From contig NZ_BMPY01000006.1 of NCBI RefSeq assembly GCF_014647835.1, positions 1 through 64,000 on the forward strand: a stretch of DNA of 64,000 bases, given 5' to 3'. Below are positions 32,911 to 41,542 of this stretch, piece after piece. The notes beneath the pieces are model-generated. The model was not told the DNA's origin, did no database searches, and saw only the letters and a list, made by a program, of their open reading frames with translations. Made by a program: the position numbers and the translations under genes. Origin of the DNA: Microbispora rosea subsp. aerata (lineage in GTDB: Bacteria > Actinomycetota > Actinomycetes > Streptosporangiales > Streptosporangiaceae). Positions within the stretch are counted from its first letter, which is position 1, and each line of letters starts with the position of its first letter.

Positions 32911-33267
32911 ATGGTCCTGCTGCGTCAGTTGCTCGGTGACGTGCTGCGGCGGCTGCGGGTGCGGCAGAATCGCACCCTTCGCGAGGTCTCCACGCTGGCG
33001 CGTGTCTCACTCGGCTACCTGTCCGAGGTCGAGCGCGGTCAGAAGGAAGCCTCTTCCGAGCTGCTCGCCTCGATCTGCGGTGCGCTCGGTGTTCCGCTGT
33101 CCCAGGTGCTGCGCGAGGTGTCCGACCAGTTCGCGCTGGCCGAGCTGCAGGCCGCCCCCGTGCTGGCGGATGTGCCCGAGCACGAGCGCCTGCCTATCCC
33201 CGAAACCGTCCCCGCCGGGCCGGATTTCGAGGGTTTCCCGGAGGTCAAGGACATGGTCGCCGCCTAA
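32911..33267 (+). CDS. clgR: ClgR-type XRE-family transcriptional activator
   Basis: 118 residues from ATG 32911, preceded by GGGAGGGAG. The helix-turn-helix is [20 protein letters not shown] followed by [19 protein letters not shown], close to the ClgR proteins that activate clp protease and lon genes under stress. Longer in-frame starts (as far as GTG 32734) would add a basic leader and are less likely because known ClgR begins near here. The C-terminal part has [11 protein letters not shown], resembling degradation-prone tails. Position after pncC is classical. Confidence 0.87.
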   Translation: MVLLRQLLGDVLRRLRVRQNRTLREVSTLARVSLGYLSEVERGQKEASSELLASICGALGVPLSQVLREVSDQFALAELQAAPVLADVPEHERLPIPETVPAGPDFEGFPEVKDMVAA

Positions 33268-33630
33268 GCGGCGTCTCGACGCCCCGCCGCCCCCGGCGGA
33301 CGGCGTCTCCGCGATCTCACCCGACTGTCCCCGTAGGCCCCATAACACACGGCCCGATAGGGCACGCCCGGCACGAAGTCCGGGGCGTGGCCCCGCGCCC
33401 GCAGTCCGGGTCGACCCGGACCCGGGTGCCTGCCCCGATCCCACGGGCGGGCGCCTGGCCCCCGCAGGCCCGTTTCCGTATCGTGTTCCGTTATCGTGCG
33501 GCTTCGTTCCGCCCGTTCCCTTCGGTGTGGCCCCGTTCCCGGCGCGCCCACCGGCTCCGTCTCTGTTCCGCGTGCGGCCCGTTCCCGGCATCCCCGTCCG
33601 ACCCCGACTCCGTTCCGCACGGCCCGGTTC
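33268..33630. other. non-coding C/T-rich gap between clgR and nei
   Basis: 363 bases between convergent genes. The stretch 33470-33630 is enriched for CGTTCC and CCGTTCC words (GTGTTCCGTTATCG, TTCCGCCCGTTCCC, CTGTTCCGCGTGC), suggesting another worn repeat. No gene, tRNA or clear terminator is supported. Confidence 0.4.
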
Positions 33631-34416
33631 TCAGTCGTGCTGGCAGACGGGGCACCAGTAGACGAGCCGCTCGGACGGCTGTGATCCCATCTCCCCGCCG
33701 CTGATCGGGCTTCCGCAGCGCCGGCACGGGCGGCGTGCCCTGCCGTACACCATGAGCGACCGTCCGGGGCGCGGATCGCCCGTCGTCACCGGAAGCGGCG
33801 TGTCCTTGCTCGCGTCCATCAGGCGGTGGGCGACCGCGACCAGCGACTCCAGCTCCTCGGGCGGGATCGACCCCACCGGACGCCACGGCGACATCCGCGC
33901 GGCGTACAGCGTCTCGGCCCGCCAGATCGTCCCGATGCCCGCCAAGACCCGCTGATCGAGCAGCGCCTCACCGATGGTCCGCCGCGGGGCGCGCAGCAGG
34001 TTCCGTACGGCGAGGGCGGGGTCCCAGTCGGGGCCGAGCAGGTCCGGGCCGAGATGGCCCACCACCCGGTCTTCGTGGTCGGTCGGCAGGAGGTCGACCA
34101 TCCCGAGCCGCGTGCCGACCGCCTGCCAGTCGGCGTTGGCGAGGATCAGCCGGACCACGTCGCCTCTCGGCACCGGTCGGCCCGCCGGGCCGACCCGCCA
34201 GCTTCCCTCCATGCGCAGGTGGGTGTGGACGGTCAGGCCGCCCTCCACCCGGGTCAGGAGGTGCTTGCCGCGTGAGACCGTCGTCAGCACGGTCCGGCCG
34301 CGCAGATCGGCGGTGGCATACCGGGGCACCCGGAAGTCGCTGCGGATCAGCCTGCGGCCGTCGAGGGCCTGTCTGAGCCGCTTGGCGGCCCGGTAGACGG
34401 CGTCACCCTCCGGCAC
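33631..34416 (-). CDS. nei: Fpg/Nei-family DNA glycosylase (endonuclease VIII-like)
   Basis: 261 residues from GTG 34416, with GGGGAGGAG ahead. The product begins PEGDAVYRAAKRL, with the catalytic N-terminal proline and glutamate of the family (Pro1-Glu2 after Met removal). HTHLRMEGSWR, the helix-two-turn-helix region LLDQRVLAGIGTIWRAETLY and a C-terminal zinc finger (CRRCG...CPVCQHD) are present. It removes oxidised pyrimidines or formamidopyrimidines and nicks the abasic site. PEGDxV points to the Nei2 rather than the MutM branch. Confidence 0.9.
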   Translation of the reverse strand: MPEGDAVYRAAKRLRQALDGRRLIRSDFRVPRYATADLRGRTVLTTVSRGKHLLTRVEGGLTVHTHLRMEGSWRVGPAGRPVPRGDVVRLILANADWQAVGTRLGMVDLLPTDHEDRVVGHLGPDLLGPDWDPALAVRNLLRAPRRTIGEALLDQRVLAGIGTIWRAETLYAARMSPWRPVGSIPPEELESLVAVAHRLMDASKDTPLPVTTGDPRPGRSLMVYGRARRPCRRCGSPISGGEMGSQPSERLVYWCPVCQHD

Positions 34417-34451
34417 GGCTCTCCTCCCCGCGAGGATCGGGGACGGGCGGC

Positions 34452-34916
34452 TCACACCGGCATGTGCGAGTCCCACGCCGCCGGGTCGGAGGCGAGCTCG
34501 GTCACCCGCGGCGGAAGCTCGCCCTTGGCGATCTGCTCCAGGGTGACCTCCTCGAGGATTGCCCGTTCGCTCGCCCTCAGCGCGATCCACACCTGCTGCA
34601 GCGCCTGCGCGGCTCCCTGGTAGCCGACGTGCTCGGGCCGCTCGCCCCGCACGTTGGCCAGCGGGCCGTCCACCGCGCGGATGACGTCTGCGAGCGAGAT
34701 CTGGCTGGCCGGCCGTGCCAGGACGTAGCCCCCCTCTGGACCCCGCTGACCGCGCACGAGTCCGGCGCGGCGCATCTGCAGCAGGATGTTCTCCAGATAT
34801 TTGGGGGGCATCTCCTGCTCCTTGGCCAGCTCGCCCACCGTGGTGGGTCCTTCACCCGCCGCGGCGAGCTCGGCGGCGGCACGGAGGGCGTAGTCGACAC
34901 GGGCAGAAAGTCGCAT
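34452..34916 (-). CDS. Rrf2-family transcriptional regulator without cluster cysteines
   Basis: 154 residues. The winged helix RLSARVDYALRAAAELAAAG, PPKYLENILLQMRRAGLV and RGPEGGYVLARPASQISLAD is typical of Rrf2. The protein has no cysteines, so it cannot bind the Fe-S cluster used by NsrR/IscR types; an apo or other-ligand regulator is implied. It lies 35 bases upstream of nei on the same strand and could be co-transcribed with it. Confidence 0.88.
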   Translation of the reverse strand: MRLSARVDYALRAAAELAAAGEGPTTVGELAKEQEMPPKYLENILLQMRRAGLVRGQRGPEGGYVLARPASQISLADVIRAVDGPLANVRGERPEHVGYQGAAQALQQVWIALRASERAILEEVTLEQIAKGELPPRVTELASDPAAWDSHMPV

Positions 34917-35310
34917 GTAGTCGATTATCCCGCCTGGTTGGCATCGGTAGGACGCCCACCCGCAGTCCCGCCCGCGGTCGCCGTCCCCGGCGCCCTCCGG
35001 GGGCGTGCCGCGCCGGCCGCGGGCGGCACGTCGAACAGGAGCACGACCGGCGGCGCCGGGGGGTGTGGCGTGCCGGCTGCCCGGCCGTCTCGGTCACGGC
35101 GCTCCCTCCGAAAACCGTATACGAGCGATTCCGTGGGAGCGTTACCAAGACGTTCGACCTGGGGCGTTCCCCGCGCTCTCCGGCTCGCTAAGCTTGCTGG
35201 AAACCTTGTTGCTCATTCACGGCGCACATGGCCGACACGTGCCACCGCGGGCCGAGCGAACCGAAGGGGGCGCGGGTGGGCGCACCGACGGCGAGCCGGA
35301 GACTCAGACG
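34917..35310. promoter_or_regulatory. divergent intergenic region rrf2 / ROK1
   Basis: 394 bases between divergent genes. At 35198-35210, TGGAAACCTTGTT matches 9 of 13 bases of the perfect palindrome found before the paralogous ROK2 locus (41483-41495). No gene is supported in the stretch. Confidence 0.3.
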
Positions 35311-36504
35311 ATGGGAAGCAGGAGCATGGAGCGACGTCCTGGCGTGCCCCGGCTGCTCCGGGAGATCAACGACCGGGCCGCACTGGAACTGCTGCTCGCC
35401 TCGGGTCCCCTGACACGCGGCCAGATCGGGGAGCTCACCGGCCTGTCCAAGGTGACCGCCTCCCAGACGCTGGCGCGCCTGGAGGAGCGCGGCCTGGTGG
35501 AGGTCGTGGGGGAGCAGGCCGGCAACCGGGGTCCCAACGCCGCGCTGTACGGCGTCGTCGCCTCCTGCGCGTACGTCGCGGGGCTCGACGTGGGGCCCGA
35601 CGGCGTGTCGGCGGCGATCGCCGACATCCACGGCGACGTGGTGGCGGAGGTGACCGCCGCCCCCGATGGCCGGGACGACCCGGTGTCGCTGGTGCACGGG
35701 GCCGTGGTGAAGGCGTGCCGGAGCGCGAAGGTCGCGCTGTCGCGGCTGCGTGGCGTGGTGATCGGCACGCCGGGCGTGGTCGATCCCCGCACCGGTGACG
35801 TGCGGTTCTCCTTCGATCTGCCGCAGTGGCACGAGGGCATCCACGAGGCGCTGGCGCGCGACCTGCGCAGGGACGTCACGATCGAGAACGACGTCAACCT
35901 CGCCGCGGTGGCCGAGCGCGCCAAGGGCTCCGCCCAGGAGGTGGACGACTTCGTGCTCGTCTGGGTGGGCCGGGGCATCGGCCTGGCCGTCATGCTCGGC
36001 GGGCGGCTGCACCGCGGCCGGTCGGGCAGCGCGGGGGAGATCGGCTACCTTCCGGTGCCCGGGGTGCCGCTCGCCGACGACGTCAGGGCGGTTCCCGGGC
36101 GTCCTCCGGCGCTGGGGGGCGGTCTGCAGTCGCTGGTCAGCTCAGAGGCCGTCACCGAGCTGGCCCGCCAGCACGGCTTCACCGGGGACACCGCCGCCGA
36201 CTGCGTGACCGCCGCCGTCGCGGCGGGGCCCGCGGGCGAGCCCCTGCTCGACGAGGTCGCCTCGCGGCTCGCGCTCGGCGTGGCGTCGGTGTGCGTGGTG
36301 CTCGACCCCGGCCTGGTGGTGCTGGCCGGGGAGGTCTGCCGGGCCGGCGGGACGGAGCTGTCCGCCCGCGTGGAGGAGGCGGTCGCGCGTATCTGCCCGG
36401 TCCCCCCGCAGGTCGTGACGAGCCGGGTGGAGGGCAATCCGGTGCTGCGCGGCGCCGTCCTCGCCGCGCTCGACCAGGCGCGGGAAGAGATCTTCGCTTC
36501 CTGA
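35311..36504 (+). CDS. ROK-family transcriptional regulator, copy 1
   Basis: 397 residues from ATG 35311; a second ATG at 35326 aligns with the start of the copy at 41.5 kb but has its purine-rich stretch too close. N-terminal winged helix (LLREINDRAALELLLASGPL, IGELTGLSKVTASQTLARLE) followed by a sugar-kinase-like ROK domain with VVIGTPGVVDPRTG, IENDVNLAAVAE and RSGSAGEIGYLPVPG. The usual ROK zinc cysteines (CxCGxxGC) are missing. It should repress sugar genes and respond to an amino sugar or its phosphate. It faces nagZ tail to tail. Confidence 0.87.
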   Translation: MGSRSMERRPGVPRLLREINDRAALELLLASGPLTRGQIGELTGLSKVTASQTLARLEERGLVEVVGEQAGNRGPNAALYGVVASCAYVAGLDVGPDGVSAAIADIHGDVVAEVTAAPDGRDDPVSLVHGAVVKACRSAKVALSRLRGVVIGTPGVVDPRTGDVRFSFDLPQWHEGIHEALARDLRRDVTIENDVNLAAVAERAKGSAQEVDDFVLVWVGRGIGLAVMLGGRLHRGRSGSAGEIGYLPVPGVPLADDVRAVPGRPPALGGGLQSLVSSEAVTELARQHGFTGDTAADCVTAAVAAGPAGEPLLDEVASRLALGVASVCVVLDPGLVVLAGEVCRAGGTELSARVEEAVARICPVPPQVVTSRVEGNPVLRGAVLAALDQAREEIFAS

Positions 36505-36514
36505 GACGGGGAGG

Positions 36515-38008
36515 TCAGGCCGTGAGCAGCTCGACGGCCGCCCGGGCGTTGGCGCGGGCCGCGCCGTACGTCGCGATGTAGGCCGCCGCGCCGGGCCGCC
36601 AGATCGGCAGGCCCATCTCCACCACGACGGCGTCGGGGCGGGCGGCGAGCAGCGCGGAGATCAGGTCCCTGCTGTCCGCGTGGCGGTGGGCGTCCTTGAC
36701 GACCACGACCAGCGAGCGCTCCTTGGCCCGGCCGAGCAGCGCCTCGGCGTCGGCCTCGCCCGGCTTGACCCGCACGATCTCGGCCTCCGGCAGCCACGGC
36801 GCGACCCCCCAGGGCACCTCGCCCACCGCGATCGTCGGCGGCGTGTCGATCTCGACCACGAACGGATCGACCAACGGCCCGGGTGAGCCCGTCAAAGACA
36901 CGGCGCGCCGGGCGGCGTCCAGGCCGACGATCTCGTTGTCCGCGGTGTTCCCCTCGGCGACCGGCGCGCCGTCGAACCAGTCGCGCAGCCGTTCCACCCG
37001 CGCGGCGGCCTCTTCTAGTCGCCCGGCGGCGAGCCTGCCCCCGGCGACGGCGTCCACGACGTGGGCGACGATGTCCCGGACGTCCCGCGGTGTGGGCAGC
37101 GGCCCCAGGCACAGCATGTCGGCCCCCGCGGCGAGGGCCCGTACGGCGCCTTCGGCGAGCCCCACGCTCCTGCTGATCGCGTGCATGTCGAGGGCGTCGG
37201 TGACCACGACGCCGTCGTAGCCGAGCTCATGGCGCAGCAGCCGGGTGAGCGCCTGCGGGCTGAGCGTCGCGGGCAGGTCGCCGGTCAGCTCGGGGACCGC
37301 CACGTGCGCCGTCATGATCGACTTCGCGCCGGCCTCGATGGCCGCGAGGAACGGGACCAGCTCGCGCTCCCTCAGCAGGTCGAGCGTGGCGTCCACCAGC
37401 GGGATCTCCAGGTGGGAGTCCTGGTGGGTCGCGCCGTGGCCGGGGAAGTGCTTGACGCAGGCGGCGATGCCCGCCGACTGCAGGCCGCGTACGGCCGCGA
37501 CGGTGTGCCGCGCCACGAGGTCCGGCGACGAGCCGAACGACCGGGTGCCGATGATCGGGTTGTCGTCGGCGGTGTTCACGTCGGCCACCGGGCCCATGTC
37601 GAGGTTGACCCCGCACCGCGCGAGGTCGGAGGCCATCGCGTGGTAGACCCGCTCGGTCAGCGCCACGTCGTCCACCGCGCCGAGCGCCGCGTTGCCCGGG
37701 TAGGCGCTGCCGGTGTGGTAGGCCAGCCGGGTGACGTCCCCGCCCTCCTCGTCCAGCGAGACGACCGGGCGGCCCGCCTCGCGCAGGCGGGCGTTGAGCG
37801 CCGCGACCTGCTCGCCGTCGGCGATGTTGAAGCCGAACAGGCAGACGCCGCCCAGGCCGTCCTCCAGGCCCCGCAGGACCCAGTCCGGCGCGGTCGTGCC
37901 CCGGAACGAGATCAGCAGCGCGCCCGCCGCGAGCCGGTGCAGGCCCGGGTCGCCGGTGCGCGTGGACAGGTCGGCGGCCCCCGGCAGGGAGTCGCTGGTG
38001 GCGGACAT
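36515..38008 (-). CDS. nagZ: GH3 beta-N-acetylhexosaminidase, NagZ-like
   Basis: 497 residues from ATG 38008 (MSATSDSLPG). Glycoside hydrolase family 3 with the NagZ-type loop KHFPGHGATHQDSHLEIP, whose His/Asp pair serves as general acid/base, and the nucleophile region VVVTDALDMHAIS. Other marks are SLDEEGGDVTRL and DMGPVADVNTADDNPIIGTR. No signal peptide, so it is cytoplasmic: it would release GlcNAc from imported GlcNAc-anhydroMurNAc-type muropeptide fragments. A second domain (about 370-497) is present as in larger GH3 proteins. It lies 115 bases beyond the importer genes on the same strand. Confidence 0.88.
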   Translation of the reverse strand: MSATSDSLPGAADLSTRTGDPGLHRLAAGALLISFRGTTAPDWVLRGLEDGLGGVCLFGFNIADGEQVAALNARLREAGRPVVSLDEEGGDVTRLAYHTGSAYPGNAALGAVDDVALTERVYHAMASDLARCGVNLDMGPVADVNTADDNPIIGTRSFGSSPDLVARHTVAAVRGLQSAGIAACVKHFPGHGATHQDSHLEIPLVDATLDLLRERELVPFLAAIEAGAKSIMTAHVAVPELTGDLPATLSPQALTRLLRHELGYDGVVVTDALDMHAISRSVGLAEGAVRALAAGADMLCLGPLPTPRDVRDIVAHVVDAVAGGRLAAGRLEEAAARVERLRDWFDGAPVAEGNTADNEIVGLDAARRAVSLTGSPGPLVDPFVVEIDTPPTIAVGEVPWGVAPWLPEAEIVRVKPGEADAEALLGRAKERSLVVVVKDAHRHADSRDLISALLAARPDAVVVEMGLPIWRPGAAAYIATYGAARANARAAVELLTA

Positions 38009-38123
38009 GGTGACTCGGCTCCTTAGGTGACGGTGGGTGTGAGAGCGCGCGGACAGGACCCGTACGGCCACCGGGTGCGGTGCCGTACGGGGGCCTTCGA
38101 GGGGGTGCGTGCGGCGGGTGCGG

Positions 38124-38975
38124 TTATCCCTTGACCGCGCCCGCGACGAGGCCGGAGACCATCCGCCGCTGGACCAGCAGGAAGAAGACGAGGACCGGGA
38201 TGGTCATCAGGGTCGAGGCGGCCATGATGCCGCCCCAGTCGGTCGACCTCTGGCCGACGAAGTAGTTCAGGGCGACAGGCATCGTGTATTTGCCCTGGTC
38301 GTTGATGAGGGTCAGGGCGAACACGAACTCGTTCCAGGTGGTGATGAAGGCGAAGATGCTGGTGGCGACCAGGCCCGGGGCGACTAGCGGGAACAGCACC
38401 CGCCAGAAGGTGGTGAAGCGGCCGGCGCCGTCGATCCAGGCCGCCTCTTCCAGCTCCTTGGGAACGGCCGAGACGAACGTGCGCAGCATCCAGACGGAGA
38501 ACGGCAGCGTCAGGCCGACGTTGATGACGATCAGGCCGAGCATCTGGTCGTACAGGCCGATCCGCTTGACCATGGTGAACAGCGGGATCAGCAGCGCCTC
38601 GGCCGGCACCATCTGCACGATCAGCAGCAGGATCAGAAACGAGGTGCGGAAGCGGAAGCGGAAGCGGGCCACCGCGGTCGCCGCGAGCAGCGCGAAGACC
38701 GCGCCGATCACGACGGCGCTGAGCGCCACGATCGTGCTGTTGAGCAGGTACTGCCAGATGGGCAGCTCGCCGACGCCCTTGGTGAAGACCCGCTGGACGT
38801 GGTCGAGCGACGGCGGGCTGGGGAACGGGATGAAGCTCGTGGTGAAGATCTGGTCGTTCGGCTTGAAGGCCGTGGCGACCATCCAATAGACGGGGAAGAC
38901 CGCGAAGAGGAACACCGCGAGCCCGGCCGCGTTCAGCGCGACCTGCACGAGCCTCCTGCGCGCGAGCGGGTTCAT
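38124..38975 (-). CDS. ABC sugar importer permease, MalG type
   Basis: 283 residues from ATG 38975, four-base overlap with the MalF-type gene. Six membrane segments; EAA loop EEAAWIDGAGRFTTFWRVLF; ends VQRRMVSGLVAGAVKG. CUT1-class carbohydrate importer. Context with NagZ and a D-Ala-D-Ala dipeptidase suggests amino-sugar or muropeptide cargo. No ATPase gene in the locus. Confidence 0.88.
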   Translation of the reverse strand: MNPLARRRLVQVALNAAGLAVFLFAVFPVYWMVATAFKPNDQIFTTSFIPFPSPPSLDHVQRVFTKGVGELPIWQYLLNSTIVALSAVVIGAVFALLAATAVARFRFRFRTSFLILLLIVQMVPAEALLIPLFTMVKRIGLYDQMLGLIVINVGLTLPFSVWMLRTFVSAVPKELEEAAWIDGAGRFTTFWRVLFPLVAPGLVATSIFAFITTWNEFVFALTLINDQGKYTMPVALNYFVGQRSTDWGGIMAASTLMTIPVLVFFLLVQRRMVSGLVAGAVKG

Positions 38976-39991
38976 CGGATGTCGTCCTCCGTCTTCACGA
39001 TCTGCCGGACGTAGACGAGGGTGATCAGCAGCAGGATCACGGTCAGCACGACCGCGATGGCGGCGCCGAGGCCCAGCTTCGGCGCGCTGCCGCCGAACGC
39101 CTCGGCGTAGCTCCACAGCGACAGGTTGAACGCGTCCCGGTTCGTGGTGCCGCCCGCGAGCAGGTAGAGCTGGGTGAAGACCTTGAAGTCCCAGATGATC
39201 GACAGCACGACCAGCACCGAGAACACCGGCTTGAGCAGCGGGAACGTGATTCTCCTGAACGTGGTGACCGGGCCCGAGCCGTCCATCTTGGCCGCCTCGT
39301 ACAGCTCCGACGGGATGCTCTTGAGACCGGCGAGCACCGAGACCGCGATGAACGGGAACGACGCCCACACCACGGCCACGATCAGCACGAAGTAGAGCGT
39401 GGAAGTGTCGTTGAACCAGGGCTCGCCGGTCCAGTCGGAGCGGCCGAACAGTAGCCGCGACAGCCAGTCGGGCAGCAGGTTCAGCAGCCAGTTGACGACG
39501 CCGGCGTCGGAGTCGAACAGCCACTTCCACACGACGGCCTGCGCGGTCGGCGGGGTCGCCCAGGCGGCCATGATGCCGACGACCACGAACGTGGACATCT
39601 TGCCGCCGAGCCGGTTCAGCAGCAGGCCGACCAGCGTTCCGAGGATGAGCGTCAGCGCGACGGTGACGGCGGCGAAGACCACCGTGTTGCGCAGCGACGA
39701 CCAGAACAGGGGCGAGCCGAGGACGCTGTCGTAGTTGTCCAGGCCGACGAACTCGGCCGGCGCGGGGTTGACGGCCTTGATCTGCCGGAGCCCGACCTTG
39801 TGGAAGGACATCTCGATCATCTGGTAGATCGGGTACAGCAGCAGCACCGCGATGACCAGAAGACCCGGCAGGAGCAGTACGTACGGAACGGCCCTCGGGG
39901 ACAGCCCCGGCCCGCGCGTCGGCTTGCGACTGCGTCGCGCCGGGGCGGAGGTGTCGGCTCCGCCCCGGGCGAGGGTTGACGTCTGAGTCAT
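38972..39991 (-). CDS. ABC sugar importer permease, MalF type
   Basis: 339 residues. After a basic N-terminal tail (ARRSRKPTRGPGLS) the first helix is VPYVLLLPGLLVIAVLLLYP, and the EAA loop is YEAAKMDGSGPVTTFRRITF. Between solute-binding protein (3 bases) and MalG-type gene (ATGA overlap), so tightly co-translated. Companion of the permease at 38.1 kb. Confidence 0.88.
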   Translation of the reverse strand: MTQTSTLARGGADTSAPARRSRKPTRGPGLSPRAVPYVLLLPGLLVIAVLLLYPIYQMIEMSFHKVGLRQIKAVNPAPAEFVGLDNYDSVLGSPLFWSSLRNTVVFAAVTVALTLILGTLVGLLLNRLGGKMSTFVVVGIMAAWATPPTAQAVVWKWLFDSDAGVVNWLLNLLPDWLSRLLFGRSDWTGEPWFNDTSTLYFVLIVAVVWASFPFIAVSVLAGLKSIPSELYEAAKMDGSGPVTTFRRITFPLLKPVFSVLVVLSIIWDFKVFTQLYLLAGGTTNRDAFNLSLWSYAEAFGGSAPKLGLGAAIAVVLTVILLLITLVYVRQIVKTEDDIR

Positions 39992-39994
39992 GAT

Positions 39995-41326
39995 CTACTG
40001 GTTGAGGATCTGCTCAAGCTCGGTGTTCGCGTCCGCCAGAGCCTGATCGATGCTCTTCTTGCCCTCGATCACCTCACGCGCGGCGTTCTGCAGCACGGCC
40101 TTGGTGTCGTTGGCCTCGGCCCAGTTGGGGCTGGCCGGGAAGCCCTTGGCGACCTTGAAGGTGTCCGTGAACGGCTTCTGGGCGGGGTCGTTGCCCATCT
40201 CCGCGAGCGCGTCGGGGTAGAGCGGGAGCAGGCCGCCCTCCTTGGCGTACCGGACGCCGAACTCCTTGCCCGCGGCGAGCTTGACGTACTCGAGGGCGAG
40301 CTCGGGGTTCTTGGTGTCCTTCCAGACCGCGATGTCGTTGCCGCCCTGGAAGGCCGGGGCCGGGCCGGAGCCGTCCTTGGCGGGCAGCGAGAAGAAGGCC
40401 ATCTTCGACTCGTCGATCTTGCCCTTGCTCTGCTCCTTGATGGCGGCGATGTCCCACCCGCCGGTGACGTACATGCCGACCTTGCCGGCGGCGAAGCGCT
40501 GGGCGATGTCGACGGAGTTCTGGGTCAGGCGGCCCTTGCCGGACACGCCGTCCTTGGCGACCAGGTCCGTGTAGAACTGGAAGCCCTCCTTGAAGCCCGG
40601 CTGGGTGAGCTGGCCCACCCACTTGCCGCCCTCGAACGTCGCGAAGTCGCCGCCGGCGGACCAGACGAACGGCGACAGGGACATGTTCGCGTCGGAGCCG
40701 CCGTTGAAGGCGAAGCCGTCCACGTCCTTGCCCTGCTTCTCGACGATCGTCTTGGCCGCGGCCCGCAGCTCGTCCCAGGTCTTCGGGATCTCGATGCCGA
40801 GCTTCTCGAACCAGTCCTTGCGGTACAGCACGGCGCGGGTGCCGCCGCCCCACGGCACGGCGTAGACCTTGCCGTCGATCGTCTCGTAGCTCCACAGGTT
40901 CTGCGGGATCTGCTGGAGCTCGGCGTCGCTCTTGACGGCGTCGGTGATGTCGGCGAGCGCGTCCTGCGCCACCCACGCGGCGACCTGGTCGTTGCCGAAC
41001 TCGGTGACGTCCGGGCCCTCGCCGCCGGCGAGCGCGGTGGTCCACTTCTTCTGCGCGTCGGGCCAGGGGATCCACTGGACCTTCGCCTCGGCGCCCGTCT
41101 TCTCCTTGAACGCGGCGTTCAGGTCGTCCATGTACTTGGTGGAGACCTCGGTGGGGGCGCCGAGCCGCCACACGGTAAGAGTCTGGCCGGCGAACTTGGG
41201 ACCGCTCGCGGCGGCGGAAGCGGACGGCGCGGACGTGCTTCCGGAGTCGTCGCTTCCGCAAGCGGCGAGTCCCAGGGCCAGGGCAGCGGTCGCGGTGGTC
41301 GCGACCGCGATCTTCACGATCTTCAC
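39995..41326 (-). CDS. extracellular solute-binding lipoprotein
   Basis: 443 residues from GTG 41326 (AAGGGAG ahead; a second GTG at 41317 is too far from it). Lipobox LALGLAAC near residue 23. Family 1 binding-protein features: LTVWRLGAPTEVSTKYMDDL, LAGGEGPDVTEFGNDQVAAW, YAVPWGGGTRAVLYRKDWFE, FAAGKVGMYVTGGWDIAAIK. First gene of the importer operon running into the two permeases and nagZ, downstream of a strong palindrome. Ligand inferred as amino sugar, chito- or muro-oligosaccharide. Confidence 0.9.
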   Translation of the reverse strand: MKIVKIAVATTATAALALGLAACGSDDSGSTSAPSASAAASGPKFAGQTLTVWRLGAPTEVSTKYMDDLNAAFKEKTGAEAKVQWIPWPDAQKKWTTALAGGEGPDVTEFGNDQVAAWVAQDALADITDAVKSDAELQQIPQNLWSYETIDGKVYAVPWGGGTRAVLYRKDWFEKLGIEIPKTWDELRAAAKTIVEKQGKDVDGFAFNGGSDANMSLSPFVWSAGGDFATFEGGKWVGQLTQPGFKEGFQFYTDLVAKDGVSGKGRLTQNSVDIAQRFAAGKVGMYVTGGWDIAAIKEQSKGKIDESKMAFFSLPAKDGSGPAPAFQGGNDIAVWKDTKNPELALEYVKLAAGKEFGVRYAKEGGLLPLYPDALAEMGNDPAQKPFTDTFKVAKGFPASPNWAEANDTKAVLQNAAREVIEGKKSIDQALADANTELEQILNQ

Positions 41327-41482
41327 GATGGGTGTCTCTCCCTTCCCGGCTTCGCGTCGGGGGTGCGCCTCGTGGGGGGTGTCGGCGGGCCGCTCACCTG
41401 CTGGAAGGCGCTCTCCTTTCGGTCGGCGCTGGCGTCCCGAGGCTTGATCGGTTGCCTCCGGGCTGGCTGGCGATAAACTAAC

Positions 41483-41495
41483 AAGAAACTTTCTT
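41483..41495. promoter_or_regulatory. perfect palindrome AAGAAA-C-TTTCTT, candidate ROK operator
   Basis: In the 216-base divergent gap between the binding-protein gene and ROK2 lies AAGAAACTTTCTT inside an AT-rich island (41474-41504) that stands out in this GC-rich DNA. Followed by TATAAAAAAG. ROK/NagC repressors bind A/T-rich palindromes, so repression of the importer and autoregulation by ROK2 is likely. Confidence 0.6.
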
Positions 41496-41542
41496 ATAAA
41501 AAAGACCGCGTTAGCGGATCGTGACGAGAGGGGAACCAGCCG

